Below, one piece after another: positions 1 to 11,600 of a stretch of 20,614 nt of DNA (its first letter is position 1; each line of letters opens with the position of its first letter). This stretch comes from Intoshia linei (Eukaryota; Orthonectida; Rhopaluridae), in assembly GCA_001642005.1 (NCBI GenBank), contig LWCA01000572.1, forward strand, positions 1 to 20,614, given 5' to 3'. The position numbers and the translations under genes are program-made. Below the pieces are notes generated by a model, which was given only the letters and a program-made list of their open reading frames with translations, was not told the origin of the DNA and searched no databases.

Positions 1-775
1 TTTTATACTGTTTTTCAAGTTAATACAAATTGGCCCAATATTCCATTTTCGTTTAAACAAAATTAAAGAAAATTTAGTTATTATAATACGCTTATAAATC
101 TAATAAAATACCAAAAAAATATATCAACATATTAAATTATCCAACTGTAGCTAAATGTTTGAACAAGCATTGGCTCCGCAAAAAGTCTTTCCGCAGAAGG
201 CTAAAAATTTCGTACTCAAACGAAATAGCAGAACGGGCTTTAAAATGCATGAATGACTATTTCATCTGATGAAAAATTGGAACAAATGTGTATAAAAAAA
301 TTTAACAATTATAATAAAAATACTGACTTTTAATCCATGAAAATAAACTTATATTCGTTTAAATTTATTATTTTTTTTTAAAATAAAATTTTCGTACTTC
401 GCCTGACCAAATTAAGATTAAATTATACTTTAAAAGCGACATTTTACATTGTGTACAAAATGGGACATACAGTTAAAAATACTTTTTGAATTTCAAACAA
501 AAATATTAAATTGGGACACTCTAGTGTCCACTTTTGATGTTTGTTTTTTATTAGAAAACCTATTTTTTTCATGTGGATGCAGATTTTGATTTTAAGCATT
601 TATCACCCAAAAATATTAAATCGGTTGATATTTATTCCTCTCCAATGTATTTATTGAAATTCATACAAAAATTATAGGACAAATATAAAACAATTCCTTA
701 TTTCATATATAATCAGCTTTAGTTTGTTTCTATAGATAATTATGTTGGTAATTCCCTTGTTGTGTTTATTATTCT
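1..775. other. AT-rich stretch with no supported gene
   Basis: No reading frame here is convincing. A short open frame of about 43 codons begins with the ATG near 155 and ends at a TGA near 284. Its composition is less AT-biased than the surroundings, but I recognise no family and it has no clear splice partners. The rest is AT-rich sequence without a visible repeat, apart from the first arm of the fold-back repeat that begins at about 776. Confidence 0.5.
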
Positions 776-1300
776 TTGTGGACCATTTTTTTTTAAATTC
801 ATTTCCAGCTCATTTATTTTGGTTTTTAATCATATTTGAATTCCCCATAATTAACCCAAAAACTACATAAAGTTTATTATAAACTCAAAATAAATTTCGT
901 AAAAACCAAAATGGTCCACAAAACATAGGAAATCGTCAAAAGAATTACAGCCATAGAAACCATATACATCTAATGGTTATAAATATAACTTTAATAATTT
1001 ATTATATAAATAAGATTAACGACTTGATTTACTTTTTTCCTTTGGTTAGTACAATTTAAGAGAATGTATATTATCTTTATTATTATAATTACATATTCAA
1101 AATATGAATTTATCATTGCAATACAATACAATACAAGATTTTATTAAAATAGAATTTTAAAGTTATATTTATTAAAAACTGTCAAAGATATATGTTTTTC
1201 TATGGTTTTAATTCCTTTGACGATTTCCTATGTTTTGTGGACCATTTTGTTTTTTTAAATTTATTTCTAGCTCATGTATTTTGATTTTTACGACATTCAT
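776..1300. repeat. Three-arm fold-back repeat (MITE-like)
   Basis: Positions 901-954 and 1201-1255 are inverted copies of each other at roughly 90% identity. The shared core reads GGTCCACAAAACATAGGAAA on the plus strand of the left arm. The similarity continues weakly outward for about 30 bp. A third arm at about 776-835 lies in the same orientation as the right arm and shares TGTGGACCATTTT and the following T-rich and AGCTCAT stretches. The 901-1255 unit has the shape of a non-autonomous DNA transposon with long terminal inverted repeats. I could not find its exact ends or a target duplication, so the superfamily is unknown. Confidence 0.6.
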
Positions 1301-1790
1301 GGACAAAAAAAGATAATTGGGGTTTTTGACGGACAGGTAAGTGTTCAGTTTCTGAGATTAAAATGTATTATATTTTCGGGCCAGAAAAAATCTCACTTGA
1401 ATTTTTGTATGTTCAAATTTTATATACATATGTCATAATTTATTCCTTCGGAATTTTTTTCATTGCTACGCAATTTTTAAATTTCAAATTTGACTAGATA
1501 ATACAGAATTTTACTTATAAAATATGAATATTAGAAAAGGTAGTATATTAAATTTGGAGCAGAATGATGTGTCTCATTATCTCAATTGACATCGTCAAAG
1601 TTGCTTAATTAAGCAATTAAAAATTAACAATAAAACCATAGTTTCAATGGAATATTTTTTGAATAAATTGATATTTACTTTAAAATGCATACATGTGATC
1701 TAATAAATATTAATAAATTTTGTAATATATGTAAAAAATACATCATTGAATCCAAAAATAAATATCAAATAAAATTAATTAATTAATTAA
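1301..1790. other. Intergenic AT-rich sequence
   Basis: I see no gene or clear repeat here. An ATTAATTAATTAATTAAT run at about 1774-1791 lies directly before the open frame of the next feature and contains its upstream in-frame stop. Confidence 0.5.
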
Positions 1791-2167
1791 TGGCATTCTC
1801 ACTGGCCTGACATTAGAAAATTATTTAAGTCAGTGGAATTTGAGTCTCTTACTGAAATAGAATTATCTGCATATAATGTATTACGCTCTCTAATATCTGG
1901 ATTTTTGGGTAATACTCGTAATATTAATTATTCAAATTTAATTAATGCATTTATGGAATCTTATCAAAAGATGGGATGCCTCTACAGTCCTAAAATGCAC
2001 TTTTTACAATCTCATATAAAGTTTTTCTCTTCAAATTGTGGTTCCTGGTCGAATGAACATATAGAAAGATTTCACCAGCAGCTGCATATATATATAAAGA
2101 CCGATATAACAAATTACGTCCTTTAAACATGATTTTCGAATATATTTGGAATATAAAATATAAATAA
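1791..2167 (+). pseudogene. Frameshifted fragment of a mobile-element-associated insect protein family
   Basis: An open frame of 111 codons runs from TGG at 1791, just after an in-frame TAA, to the stop at 2124-2126, with no ATG at its head. It carries WPDIRKLF near the start, then the pattern MGC...KMHFLQSHIKFF...NEHIERFHQQ. This closely resembles the C-terminal part of a family of multi-copy uncharacterised proteins in insect and other arthropod genomes, where it reads MGC.MSLKIHFL.SHLDFFP and then DEHGERFHQ. The usual continuation (a basic RY..., then a W-rich tail) appears here in a different frame, from about 2090 to the stop at 2165-2167 (RYNKLRPLN...EYIW). A single frame-changing indel near 2090 therefore broke the copy. 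The family's biochemical role is not known to me. Its multi-copy nature suggests it travels with transposons, which is inference. Confidence 0.65.
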
Positions 2168-2789
2168 AAATTTAATTAATGTGTATTCTTTAAATTAATA
2201 TTAATGTAATTAATCGATCTCACTTGATAATAACCTATACATGAAAATATCCGTATTTAACTCTAGTTTTACATGTATGTGATCATAAGAATAATTAAGC
2301 AAAAATATAATATTTGTCTAATAATTAAAAAAAAAATTATTTAATTAATTTTAATTTCAAATTACTTTTTATTCACACTAAGTACTCAAAGTTTAATAAC
2401 ATAATTAATTTTTTCAGAAAATACATAAACTAAAAGCACAAAAATAGCCGATTTAAATAATTGTGCTTATTGTTTCCATGAAAAATGAACATATTAAATG
2501 GTTAATTACTACACGTTAACAATCCAACCAAATATCGTGAATAATGTCGTTCTGCTCCGGAGACATCACACTTTCAACTGAAATGGTCAGACCCCATAAG
2601 TAAACCAAAAAGTTCATTTTTGTTGTCTAGTGTTTTCATTTTCCAAACATTTTGAACAACATTTAAATTAAACTACGGCAACGAATTTATAAAAGTTTTG
2701 ATACTAACTTAATTTAACTTAAAACGTTTTATTGTTTTACTTATTGTTTGAAAATGCCAAAAAAAAATAATAACATTCACAAGAAAAAA
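2168..2789. other. Intergenic AT-rich sequence
   Basis: Nothing coding is supported. A GC-richer island at about 2545-2610 stands out in composition, but I could not link it to any gene or repeat. Confidence 0.45.
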
Positions 2790-3414
2790 GGCCAAAAGTA
2801 TGGACACATTTTTAACATCAATTATTTTTATATTACAATCCTTTGCAATAATGGTAAAATTCGACGGAAATGTTTATAAAGTGAAGATTCAATTAATTAT
2901 TGATACACAATTGGTATTTTTAAGTATTTATTAAATTGGTACTGAATATATATCGTCACATTAAAAATGACAAAATAGGTTAATTTATAACCTTTATAAT
3001 TTTATTTTTTCTGGCATTTATGCTATTTATGACAATTTTTATGATTGGACTGTTTTTACTTTATTTTTAATATTATACACACATTCTGTCTAATAAAATT
3101 AAAAAGTTTTAACTTTATTTTTAATATTATACACACATTCTGTCTAATAAATTAAAAAAATAGGATAACAATTGTTTTTAAAATTCTTTACGCAAATATT
3201 AACAAACCAAAAATTTAGGATGGAATAATTCAGTTTAAAGTAAAAAGTAATGTGATATGATGGTTCCACCTGAAACAAATTTGGGAACCACTCTTTTAAA
3301 CGAGTAGTAGGATTTTTAAGTTAGATTTTCAACGTGAATTTGTTTTTTTGGTATAATAAAAATGTGGCCTCGGCAGAGTTAGGTGCTGTTTGTACGTAGT
3401 ACATAAATGTCTAG
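2790..3414 (+). mobile_element. Helitron-like element, 3' portion (copy E)
   Basis: This region matches the 3' half of copy A (about 11500-11877) in the same orientation. Shared blocks include CTTTGCAAT followed by GGTAAAATYC, TACTGAATATA, the AATTTTATTTTTT block and, at the end, CCTCGGCAGAGYTAGGTGCT then TTTGTACGTAGTAC. The copy ends in CTAG at 3411-3414, the CTRR terminus expected of a Helitron, and the last 30-40 bp before it can fold into hairpins. Compared with copy A it has about 80 extra bases just before the conserved 3' block, plus a 54-bp tandem duplication. The 5' part is missing. The assignment rests on the termini of copies A and D together with this end. Confidence 0.6.
3056..3163 (+). 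repeat. 54-bp tandem duplication
   Basis: Two near-identical consecutive units share ACTTTATTTTTAATATTATA followed by CACACATTCTGTCTAATAAA. The first starts at about 3058 and the second at about 3112. They differ by single-base length changes in A runs. The duplication lies inside Helitron-like copy E and is absent from copy A, so it arose after the two copies diverged. Confidence 0.9.
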
Positions 3415-3806
3415 CAATATATATAAAAATTGAATTAAAAATACACATTGAATTTTTTTTCATATGGAAGTATTCAAAAATAAATTTAACAATATCGGAA
3501 GCTAAAAAAAAAAATTAAATAAAAAATGAGAAATATAACCGATAACAACATTGTTTGACTTTCTTACCATTGTAACAACAGATCGTACATGAATACCGTT
3601 ATGCTTGTCAATCATTTTGACCATGATAATTTCCATCTAAATTAATACATAATTTAATTTCGCAATTATTAAAAATCAATTATCCCGATTTATCAATATA
3701 GTAAAGTATATCCGAGTTTTATAAAAATGTTTAATTTTTACCATTTCTAAATTACCGTACATTCCAAATTGGAATTTCCAATTTAAATAAAAGGATAACT
3801 CGTTTA
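3415..3806. other. Intergenic sequence between Helitron-like copy E and the hAT element
   Basis: No gene or further repeat is supported in this stretch. It ends at the left 8-bp target duplication CTTATTAT of the hAT element. Confidence 0.5.
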
Positions 3807-4231
3807 CTTATTATCAGGGCTGTGTGGAATTGCTGGTAACAGCGACGTTGACTGGTAACAGCAACAGTGGCTGCTGTATACGGTACAGCAAGGCTGTTTT
3901 TCCAGCATAATATTTCATATATTGAAATTTTAGCATATTAAAATGAAAATATCACTAAAACCTTGTTAACCGTTTACTGTCCATACAAGAAGCGATAAGT
4001 TTTAGAAAAAAATTATAGGTTCATTAATAAGTGTTAATTATATGTACTTAAACTTTTTGTTAGTAAATAATGTGTCGTTAATCAAATGAAAATTTAGGAA
4101 TAATACGCATTAGGTTTACCTCAAACATTAGTATAAGTAATTTTTTATTAAATTAATTCTATTTTTCAAAATGTGTCATCACTTCGTAAGTTTTTTTTCT
4201 TTGGCAGACAAAAATAAATTAAATATTAGCA

Positions 4232-4351
4232 TTATATATATTCTTGCCAATTATATCTTATATATAAAGAATTATCCAGTGTTGATTCAAATAGGCTGTT
4301 TCTAACATTTGAGTGAATATTTCTGTGTTGCGAAAAACATCTTTCTACAGC
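4232..4351 (-). pseudogene. hAT transposase C-terminal remnant
   Basis: On the minus strand, a frame opening after a TAA next to 4351 and ending at the TAA at 4232-4234 gives AVERCFSQHRNIHSNVRNSL and continues to LYIRYNWQEYI. The VERxFSQ(x)3I...R..L...L arrangement is the conserved hAT C-terminal dimerisation region (hATC), known to be needed for transposase multimers. Only about 39 residues survive and the upstream frame is closed, so the protein is dead. Its place inside an element with hAT ends and an 8-bp duplication confirms the assignment. Confidence 0.85.
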
Positions 4352-4487
4352 CGCTTAACTTAATATATTTTAATTTTCTTTTGCATAGATTACATATTCA
4401 TAATTTATATTTTCAAAGTAATTTAACACGCATTTTGAAAGTTGAACGATATATGAATTCACTTTAAATTAAACTATTTCTATAGAT

Positions 4488-4748
4488 CAGGGATGTCAAT
4501 TATGCGGCCCGCGTTATAACATAAATTTTTATTTTTTATAATAATTTTTTACACATATTTCTTATTTTACAGTTTTTTCATATATTTTTCATGATATATT
4601 TATTCATTATTACAATTTTAATATTATTTGTATTGTTTCATATTTCATTTTATGAATTAAAATTATTATAAATTAATTAAATCTGTTAGTTTTAACATAA
4701 TTTTTTTTCAAATTTGGCCCGCCAAATAAATGGATTTTGACACCACTG
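4488..4748. mobile_element. hAT MITE nested inside the larger hAT element
   Basis: This 261-bp element has perfect 8-bp flanking duplications CTATAGAT (4480-4487 and 4749-4756). Its left end CAGGGATGTCAA and the right end read inward, CAGTGGTGTCAA, are inverted matches, followed by GCGGCCCGC on the left and GGCGGGCC on the right. It has no coding capacity. It sits inside the 3815-4871 element, so it must be the younger insertion. The unbroken duplication also suggests recent movement. Confidence 0.92.
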
Positions 4749-4995
4749 CTATAGATATACAGTCAAATCTGTTTAATTTAAAACAAAATCAAATTCTAAA
4801 ATAAACGATTTTAACTGTAAAATATTGCTGTACTTTTTGCTGGAAATACAGCATTGCTGGTACCACCCCTGCTTATTATACAATGAAAATATATAAATCG
4901 GTGTATATAATAAACACCAATAAAAAATGTATTTACAATTAATTCATAATTAACAAAAGATTTAATGTTAATTTATAATTTAATTTGCATGTTGA

Positions 4996-5511
4996 TTATT
5001 GACTAGAAAAATTTTTCATTAAGTAAGTTTGCAACCACATTATATTTTTAAATATTTGTGATTTTTTAAATACAACATTAATGTTTAAATTTACTTTGTT
5101 GTAGCTTGGGTGTAAATACGTATCTGGAGCATAATAAATGTAATTTAAATCTTTAGTTCTATCGTCATAAAAAGAGTGTTCAACCATAACATCCACATCT
5201 GCAAAATGGTAAGAACCTGTACTCGTAGAAACGTCGTTTATTCTATCCTTAATTGGATCAATCAATTCTTTACCTTTTAACTCCTTAGATATTCGCGGTT
5301 TAAAGACAGATTTAATGTTTTTGAAAAAGGATACGGAGGAATACCTGTTTCTGTCAATATTACATGAAACTGACTTTTTAATGTTTTGGTTTATATCCGA
5401 TGACTTGGCGTTGCTAAATTTTCGATCTTGACTAAAAGTAAATATCAAATCTACTCAAACTAAAAGTCATATTGATTATTCGACAAATTACCAATTGGTG
5501 TCTTCGTTCAT
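4996..5511 (-). CDS. Unrecognised two-exon gene, 151 aa
   Basis: Exon 1 runs 5511-5492 (MNEDTN plus two bases of the next codon). The intron 5491-5432 is 60 nt (GTAATTTG...TTTACTTTTAG). Exon 2 runs 5431-4996 and ends in TAA. The split codon becomes TGT (Cys7) and the phases agree. Exon 2 alone is open for about 145 codons, long for this AT content. The protein is basic and Asn/Ser/Lys-rich in its first half (KPRISKELKGKELIDPIKDR). A more ordered second half reads ADVDVMVEHSFYDDRTKDLN, then YYAPDTYLHPSYN and a hydrophobic/basic tail (NIMWLQTYLMKNF). I recognise no family. There is no signal peptide or clear membrane segment. Its ATG lies only 158 bp downstream of the L2HGDH stop on the same strand. 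There is no AATAAA just after its stop, only ATTAAA variants (4979-4984, 4961-4966). An earlier in-frame ATG within the intron (5448) would bypass splicing but lacks support. Confidence 0.6.
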
Positions 5512-5669
5512 TTTCAAATTTAAATTTTGGACAAAACAACGTAGTGTCTATTTGGGATTATACATCATTTTTTGAAAATAACTACATTAGTTTTATGTTA
5601 ATTAAATGTATTTTCAAATAACACAAAGTCAACATTATATTGCAAATATTTAATTTTTAATAATACAAT

Positions 5670-8600
5670 TTATTTATGTATCAATGTTTTAAATCCTATC
5701 AATTCATCTTGACAAATTCTTACTACATGGCTTGCAATAGCTAGACTGGAGGTACACGCAGGGGACGGTGCATTTCTTATGTGGAAAGTATTGTTTGAAA
5801 ATTTTCCATTTCCCTTTTCAAATATAAAATCATCCACTAGTAATCCACTTTGAGTTACAGATTCAGCACGTACACCAGATATGCTACTAAATAGATTGAT
5901 TATTCTAATCGATTTTATACAATGTTCACTGAAATTTTTTAATTTAAGAATAAAAAGATCAATAATAATTACAGTTATTGATTTGCAATATTATTTTAAT
6001 AAAAGTTCTGTCAAAATGAATATATATTTATAAAATATCCAATTAAAACTTAAAGTACAAGTAAATATCATTTATTTGGATAATTTTTAAGATATTTATA
6101 ACATATGGGTAATTTAAACATACAGGCGTGTACCCGGTTATTTTATGATTTTAATTACTCTTACCGACATTGTCAATGTTAACAGCGTACATGTCCTCTA
6201 AAAGTCCTTTTTATCTGGTTCACCCCGGTGTATAAGAGTCAATGTATCCTTTCCATTGGAATTATCGCGTATGGTATTACTGTGTTCGCCAAAGTGCGTG
6301 ACGCGAGATTTTTAGACATTTATTACAATCAGATTTTTTCAAATACAAATTTTTCAAGTACATTATCTATAGAATTCTGCATATTTAAACGATTAAAATA
6401 ATTTTCTTGAAAATTATGGTAGGGCGCTGAAAAAAGTTTGACGACCACTGGTTTTATAGCTCATCGTAAGCTATGTATTTGCTATACTGCTGATTAAAAT
6501 ATGTAATAAAAAAACAAATATCAAAATCAATACACTATAAACAAGGGGTCAATGAAACTGAAATAATTTATACTGCTATTATGTAAAATATACAATGTAC
6601 CGTAAGTTATGTTAAAAGTCAATATATACCTAATTATACATAAAATACATAGTCAAGCACCGTTAGTGAATAATTTGCTAATTTATATAATTTTGTCACT
6701 ACAATTTACTGTGTAACTATAGCTAGTAGATAAGATAAGTAACTTATCATAGGATTGCAATGTAACAATTGTTAGTGAATCATTTTTACGAATTTAATTT
6801 AATTTTAAATGTAAACAATACTTTTGTAAACAAAGTTTATCATAACCCTCACAATTAAACGATAATGAAGCTGCTTCATTGAAGCATATCACGTTGAATA
6901 AAAAATTAGAAATATTAATGTATTTATAAATTTTATCAAAATAAAATGCACGTTTTATTCAATAGATTCTTAAATAGCCCATAATATATTGCAATCATAA
7001 TTCAAGTATTGATATATAATAATTAGAGCCATTCAAATCGGATGCTCTAAAGTCGTTAAGCAACTACATACAATAGTGTACATTTCATATAATTTTAAAT
7101 AAAATGTAAACAAATAAACACAATTATGTAATTCACAATGATACAAACTTCTTTAAGAGCATCCTAAAAATATTGCGTAACCTAGTCATTATACTCTATG
7201 AATGGCTCTAATAATAATACAGTCAGACCTGTATATATTTAACACTAACACAGAAAAAATAACCATGTTCACTATAGAGTTTATATTGAACTTTTTATTA
7301 ATTACTTAAAATGCTGATTTTTCCACTTGAAGCGTCATAACAAAGTTTGATCGAATCAAAATATTTTTGAAAATAGTATATTAATATAACCGAATATTCA
7401 CGAAAATATTAAGTAAAATAAACAATTTTAATTATAATTACATTGAATGTTTTAAATTTTTTTTTAATGTAGAAAAATAATCAGTTATTTCAGCATGTCT
7501 CGACAAATTTTCCGATATTATATTATTTATCACTTTAAGTATATTATTAATTCCATTCGGATAATTTTTTTAATAACATTTTTGCAACTGTTTAGAAATA
7601 CATAGAGCTTCGTAAATATGTATTGTCGTTTCAATGGGAGTCTGAGCGTCATTTGAAGCCTTAAAATCTTCAATTTTATAAGTTTGAGGTAATTTTAGAG
7701 TCATTGTTTTAATCATTTCGTCAGATAAAATAAAATGTTTCAACCTTTTAAATTCAATCCATTCAAATAGTTTTTCATCTATTTTAGAGGTTTTAAAGAA
7801 GCTTCTATTACGGATGATCTTATGAATTAGAATATTGTGTGAATTTTTAATTATTCCATTAATGCAGCCCAGAGATAATTTATATTTCTTAGCCATATCT
7901 CGTTAGCTATGTTTTATTTTCCTCATGAAACAGTATGATTTGTTTTTTTTAAATTGACAAATTTTTACGCTTTTTATCGTTCATTATATAATGTAAAAAT
8001 AAAATGCAAATCATATTAATTGATTCAAATTACAATGAGATTATACAAAAATAGAATATTCCCTTTGTAACGAGATTATAACATTTTGAAAGGTGTTCAC
8101 CGTTCATTACCGTATTGTTCACTATACTTCCATATAAAGTGGATTTTTTGTTAACAAAATAATTTTTAATGTTCACTATATTAGGTGTTCAGTATTAAAT
8201 ATACAGTGTATATGCATTTGTCAGTAAACTAGAAAGCAGATATATTGGTTTCTAGGTTATAGACCAGATTAACGTGACACAAATATCATAATGTAAATGA
8301 CAACCAAATATCAAGATGATTTCGGCAGTAATACTAAAACACACTATTACTCATATCTAAATACGTGAACCCGATCCACGAGCTAAGCTTATCATATAAT
8401 ATACTTATATAATTTAGTATGTACATTATCAACATGGTTAGCCAAACCAACCAAGCAGAATGGACAATTAGTCAAAGTATAATCATATTGAGTAGCCTGA
8501 GTGGTCCTGCGACCCTGAACCTCATGTACAACCTATCCATTACTGCAGTGCTTTCCAACCCATTTTGGTTGGCGACACACATTTCAATCTGAAAACTTTT

Positions 8601-11600
8601 TGCGACACACCAATCTAAAAATATACTATTGATTCGTTGAAACGAAATTTTTTCTAATAATAATCTCAAAATAAATATAAAATTACTGCTCCACTATAGA
8701 TTAAAAATAATTATATATGTAATGTTATTAAAAAAATTACATTTGTATAAACAAGATTTAAATTATTTTTTCATTATTTAAAAAAAATATAAAAAGGTGT
8801 ATTTGATGTTTTATTTATTGATTTTGACTGTAAAATAATCATTTTGGTGATGAATTTAATCAAAAATAACACTATTTTAGTTATGTAAAAATTTTATTTT
8901 CATTTGAAAATCTTATGCTATTTAGTACCAAAAATTTTATTTGGTCACAAATTTTAAAAAGTTTGGCGACACACCGGTTGGAAAGCACTGCACTACTGTA
9001 ATAGTGGCACTTACTGTTATCACAATAAATATATAGCAGCCGACCATTAGTTTGATGTGAATCTTCCATTCTTAACTTAGTTAAGAACTCATCCTCCAGT
9101 GTTAATTACCCCACTGACACATTGAATAATAATAATAATAATTTTTTCATTACATCAGACTGTAATGATCAGAGAATTACAAATCAATCAAGTAAATGAA
9201 CGTTTTAAACCATGGGACTCTTTTTAAAGTGATGTCAAACAATCCACACAAAAAAGGCGGCAATTGCTAGAATTTGGTGCGACCTTCTGAGCAATTTTAA
9301 TTATTATTAGTTCAAAATAATAGATGCAATTATAATATTTAAGAATAAAAAATTATTGATTGGAATCACTACATAACCGATAAAGTCTCAGATATTTCCA
9401 AATATAAATATTTTTTAACAAATATGTAATAATGTTAATTAATTAAAAGTGTACAATAGATCATTAAATTTTTGAATTAATGTAATACATATTTAATACA
9501 TTCTTCTTCTAATCACTTCTATAATTCTAGTATTTGGTCATTTTTTTTTGTTTTCTATGTAATATTAACAAAAATTTCTTTCATTCCAATTCTCGTCATC
9601 ATTAAAAATTTTTTTAGAAAAATTTGTTTTTCACTGAGACTACCAAAATATATACAAAATATTGATATTTCAACCGTTTAATTTTTTCGATTATTTTTCA
9701 TCACTAATCCATATCCGTTGAGAGGTGGTTAGAAGTCATATAGTACTACGACGTTGGAAAAAAATAAAGGGCCTATTTTCATGTTCCACGACCTCGAACA
9801 TGGTAGGTTCGGCTCAGCCGGTTAGAATTACTATTTATTAACAAATTGCAAGAAAATTGGTAATAGAATCCTTAACTATATAAAATTACTACACAATGTG
9901 TAGTACACATAGACTAGTTTTCTGTCTGTAACTATTTATTTAAATTTTAAATAACTAATAATGCTCGAATAATAAAAAAAATTTACGACAGTTTTTTCCT
10001 ACGTGTTTTATCATAAATTTAAATCTCAGTTATTTGTATATTTCAGGTCAAAAACACAAATTTCCACTGTATTATCAAAGTAATATTAATAAAATATTAA
10101 ATTAAACTATTTTACAATATATGTAGTAGTAATAAGTAAAAAAGAATAATTATTCATTTGCAAATTATTTCAGAAATTAGGTGGTAAAACAAATATTGTA
10201 AATACGAGTACATGTAGTAAATTCTCAAGTATTACTCTTCTACTTCTGATTTTTTCAAAGAAGGTACAAATTGTTGCATTTCGCGTATCATTAAAGTCGT
10301 AATGACCTGTTTTAGTATTTCACTGACACCAAATCCGATATTAGAAAATGCTAGTTTCCAAAATCCTCTAAAACAACAATTTAATATAATTTTATCAATT
10401 CTCATTTAGTATCTGAAATGGTGTACTTATTATATGAATTGTACGTTATATAATTGCATATAACAAAATAAACATTACGGGTAAGTAAATATTTCTTTAG
10501 AATCCTTAAAATCAAAATCCTTCCAAGTATATCCTTCTCTTTTCAAAGACAACAAAACATTTGGACCAAGAAGTATATTGGAATCCACTTTTGGAGTAAA
10601 ATGCACACCTAGAAAAGCTGTACTTTCATGTGGAACCTACATTTAATCAGCATTATTAAAATTCTTACTTACATAAAATGCTTTGTTTGTCTATGTGTAT
10701 GTGTTATCGTTTATTTCCATAACTACGTGTCTTAGAATTTTATAAAGTCCATATTTCTATTAGTTTTTTCCAGGGTGAAAGTAAGATAAATTTCAACCTC
10801 CCAAACTCATATCTTACGGGTCAAAAAGCCCCATTGTCCTTTTTTTTGAAAATCAAACTAGTTCGAGAATTTAAAAAAATATACTGATACAGATTTTTAA
10901 ATCATAAATTAAAATTTAAAAAAATATATCTTCAGGACCAAAACACCAAATTACCATTTTTTTTTAAAATGAAAACAGCCCTATATCTTAAAAAAAATTA
11001 CAAGTGGTACAATTGTATCCTGTTAACACACACAAAAAATTTCAATCTGAATGAGTGACGCCTTCACGGTTAAAAAAGCACTTTAGTACATATTTGTAGT
11101 CATATTTTTTTATTTTGAAACTATTTTATTAAAACACAAAAAATAAAAGAATTAACGGTCCAACAATTAAAAAAATATTATTCTGATACAGCCTATTCCA
11201 GTTGATATAAATACAAAATTTCAACTCCAGAAATATACGCATTCCCGGTGAAAAATAATTTTTAATATATTATCAACCAATATTTTTCAAATATTTCGAA
11301 TTAAAATAAAAATGAAAATGCAAATTGATCCTACAATTTTAAAAATAATGTTGCATTGAACGTCTACACATTTCAATAAAGAAATATGGGTGAAAATCGT
11401 ATATAATTCATTCCTTCGTAGATTTTTTCATTCTCAAATTCTCATTTTCAAAAAATTTAACGAAATTTATTTAAAAACTACAGCAACTAGAAGTACAACT
11501 TTGTTATTATCATTTTTGTATTTATTACAATGCTTTGCAATGTTGGTAAAATCCATCCGAAATAAGTTTTTAAACTGCTGATTCCGTTAATTATTGTTAA

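Larger units (their letters stand above)
3815..4871 (-). mobile_element. Degenerate hAT transposon with perfect 8-bp target duplication
   Basis: The 1057-bp element is flanked on both sides by CTTATTAT (3807-3814 and 4872-4879), the 8-bp duplication typical of hAT insertion. Its ends are inverted and related: CAGGGCTGTG on the left, and CAGGGGTGGTACCAGCAATG reading in from the right. The subterminal regions are rich in GCTGGTA and ACAGCA motifs, probably transposase-binding repeats. A C-terminal transposase remnant lies at 4232-4351 on the minus strand. A second hAT MITE is nested at 4488-4748; without it and its duplication the element is about 788 bp. The copy is non-autonomous, since only the last about 40 codons of a transposase are readable. 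Confidence 0.88.
5887..10235 (-). other. Intron 9 of L2HGDH, transposon-filled (4349 nt)
   Basis: The donor is GTAATA after the exon ending at 10236. The acceptor is ATCTATTTAG before the exon starting at 5886. The phase-2 split codon becomes GAT. Inside lie a possible hAT MITE (6280-6450), a TA-flanked MITE (7026-7208), an internally deleted pogo-like element (7220-8208), a hAT MITE (8546-8990) and a short AAT microsatellite near 9128-9142. I see no gene in 9140-10235 nor in 5887-6279. Short frames at 8472-8669 and 8881-9069 fall mainly in the MITE and are not genes. Confidence 0.85.

Noticed and set aside
3255-3300. TTTGGGAACCACTC resembling a hAT terminus
   Set aside because: No partner end or target duplication found; it is inside Helitron-like copy E and may be a scrap of an old insertion.
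8472-9069. Two minus-strand open frames of 62-65 codons
   Set aside because: Both cover the ends of the hAT MITE at 8546-8990, and their conserved-looking parts are just its inverted repeats.
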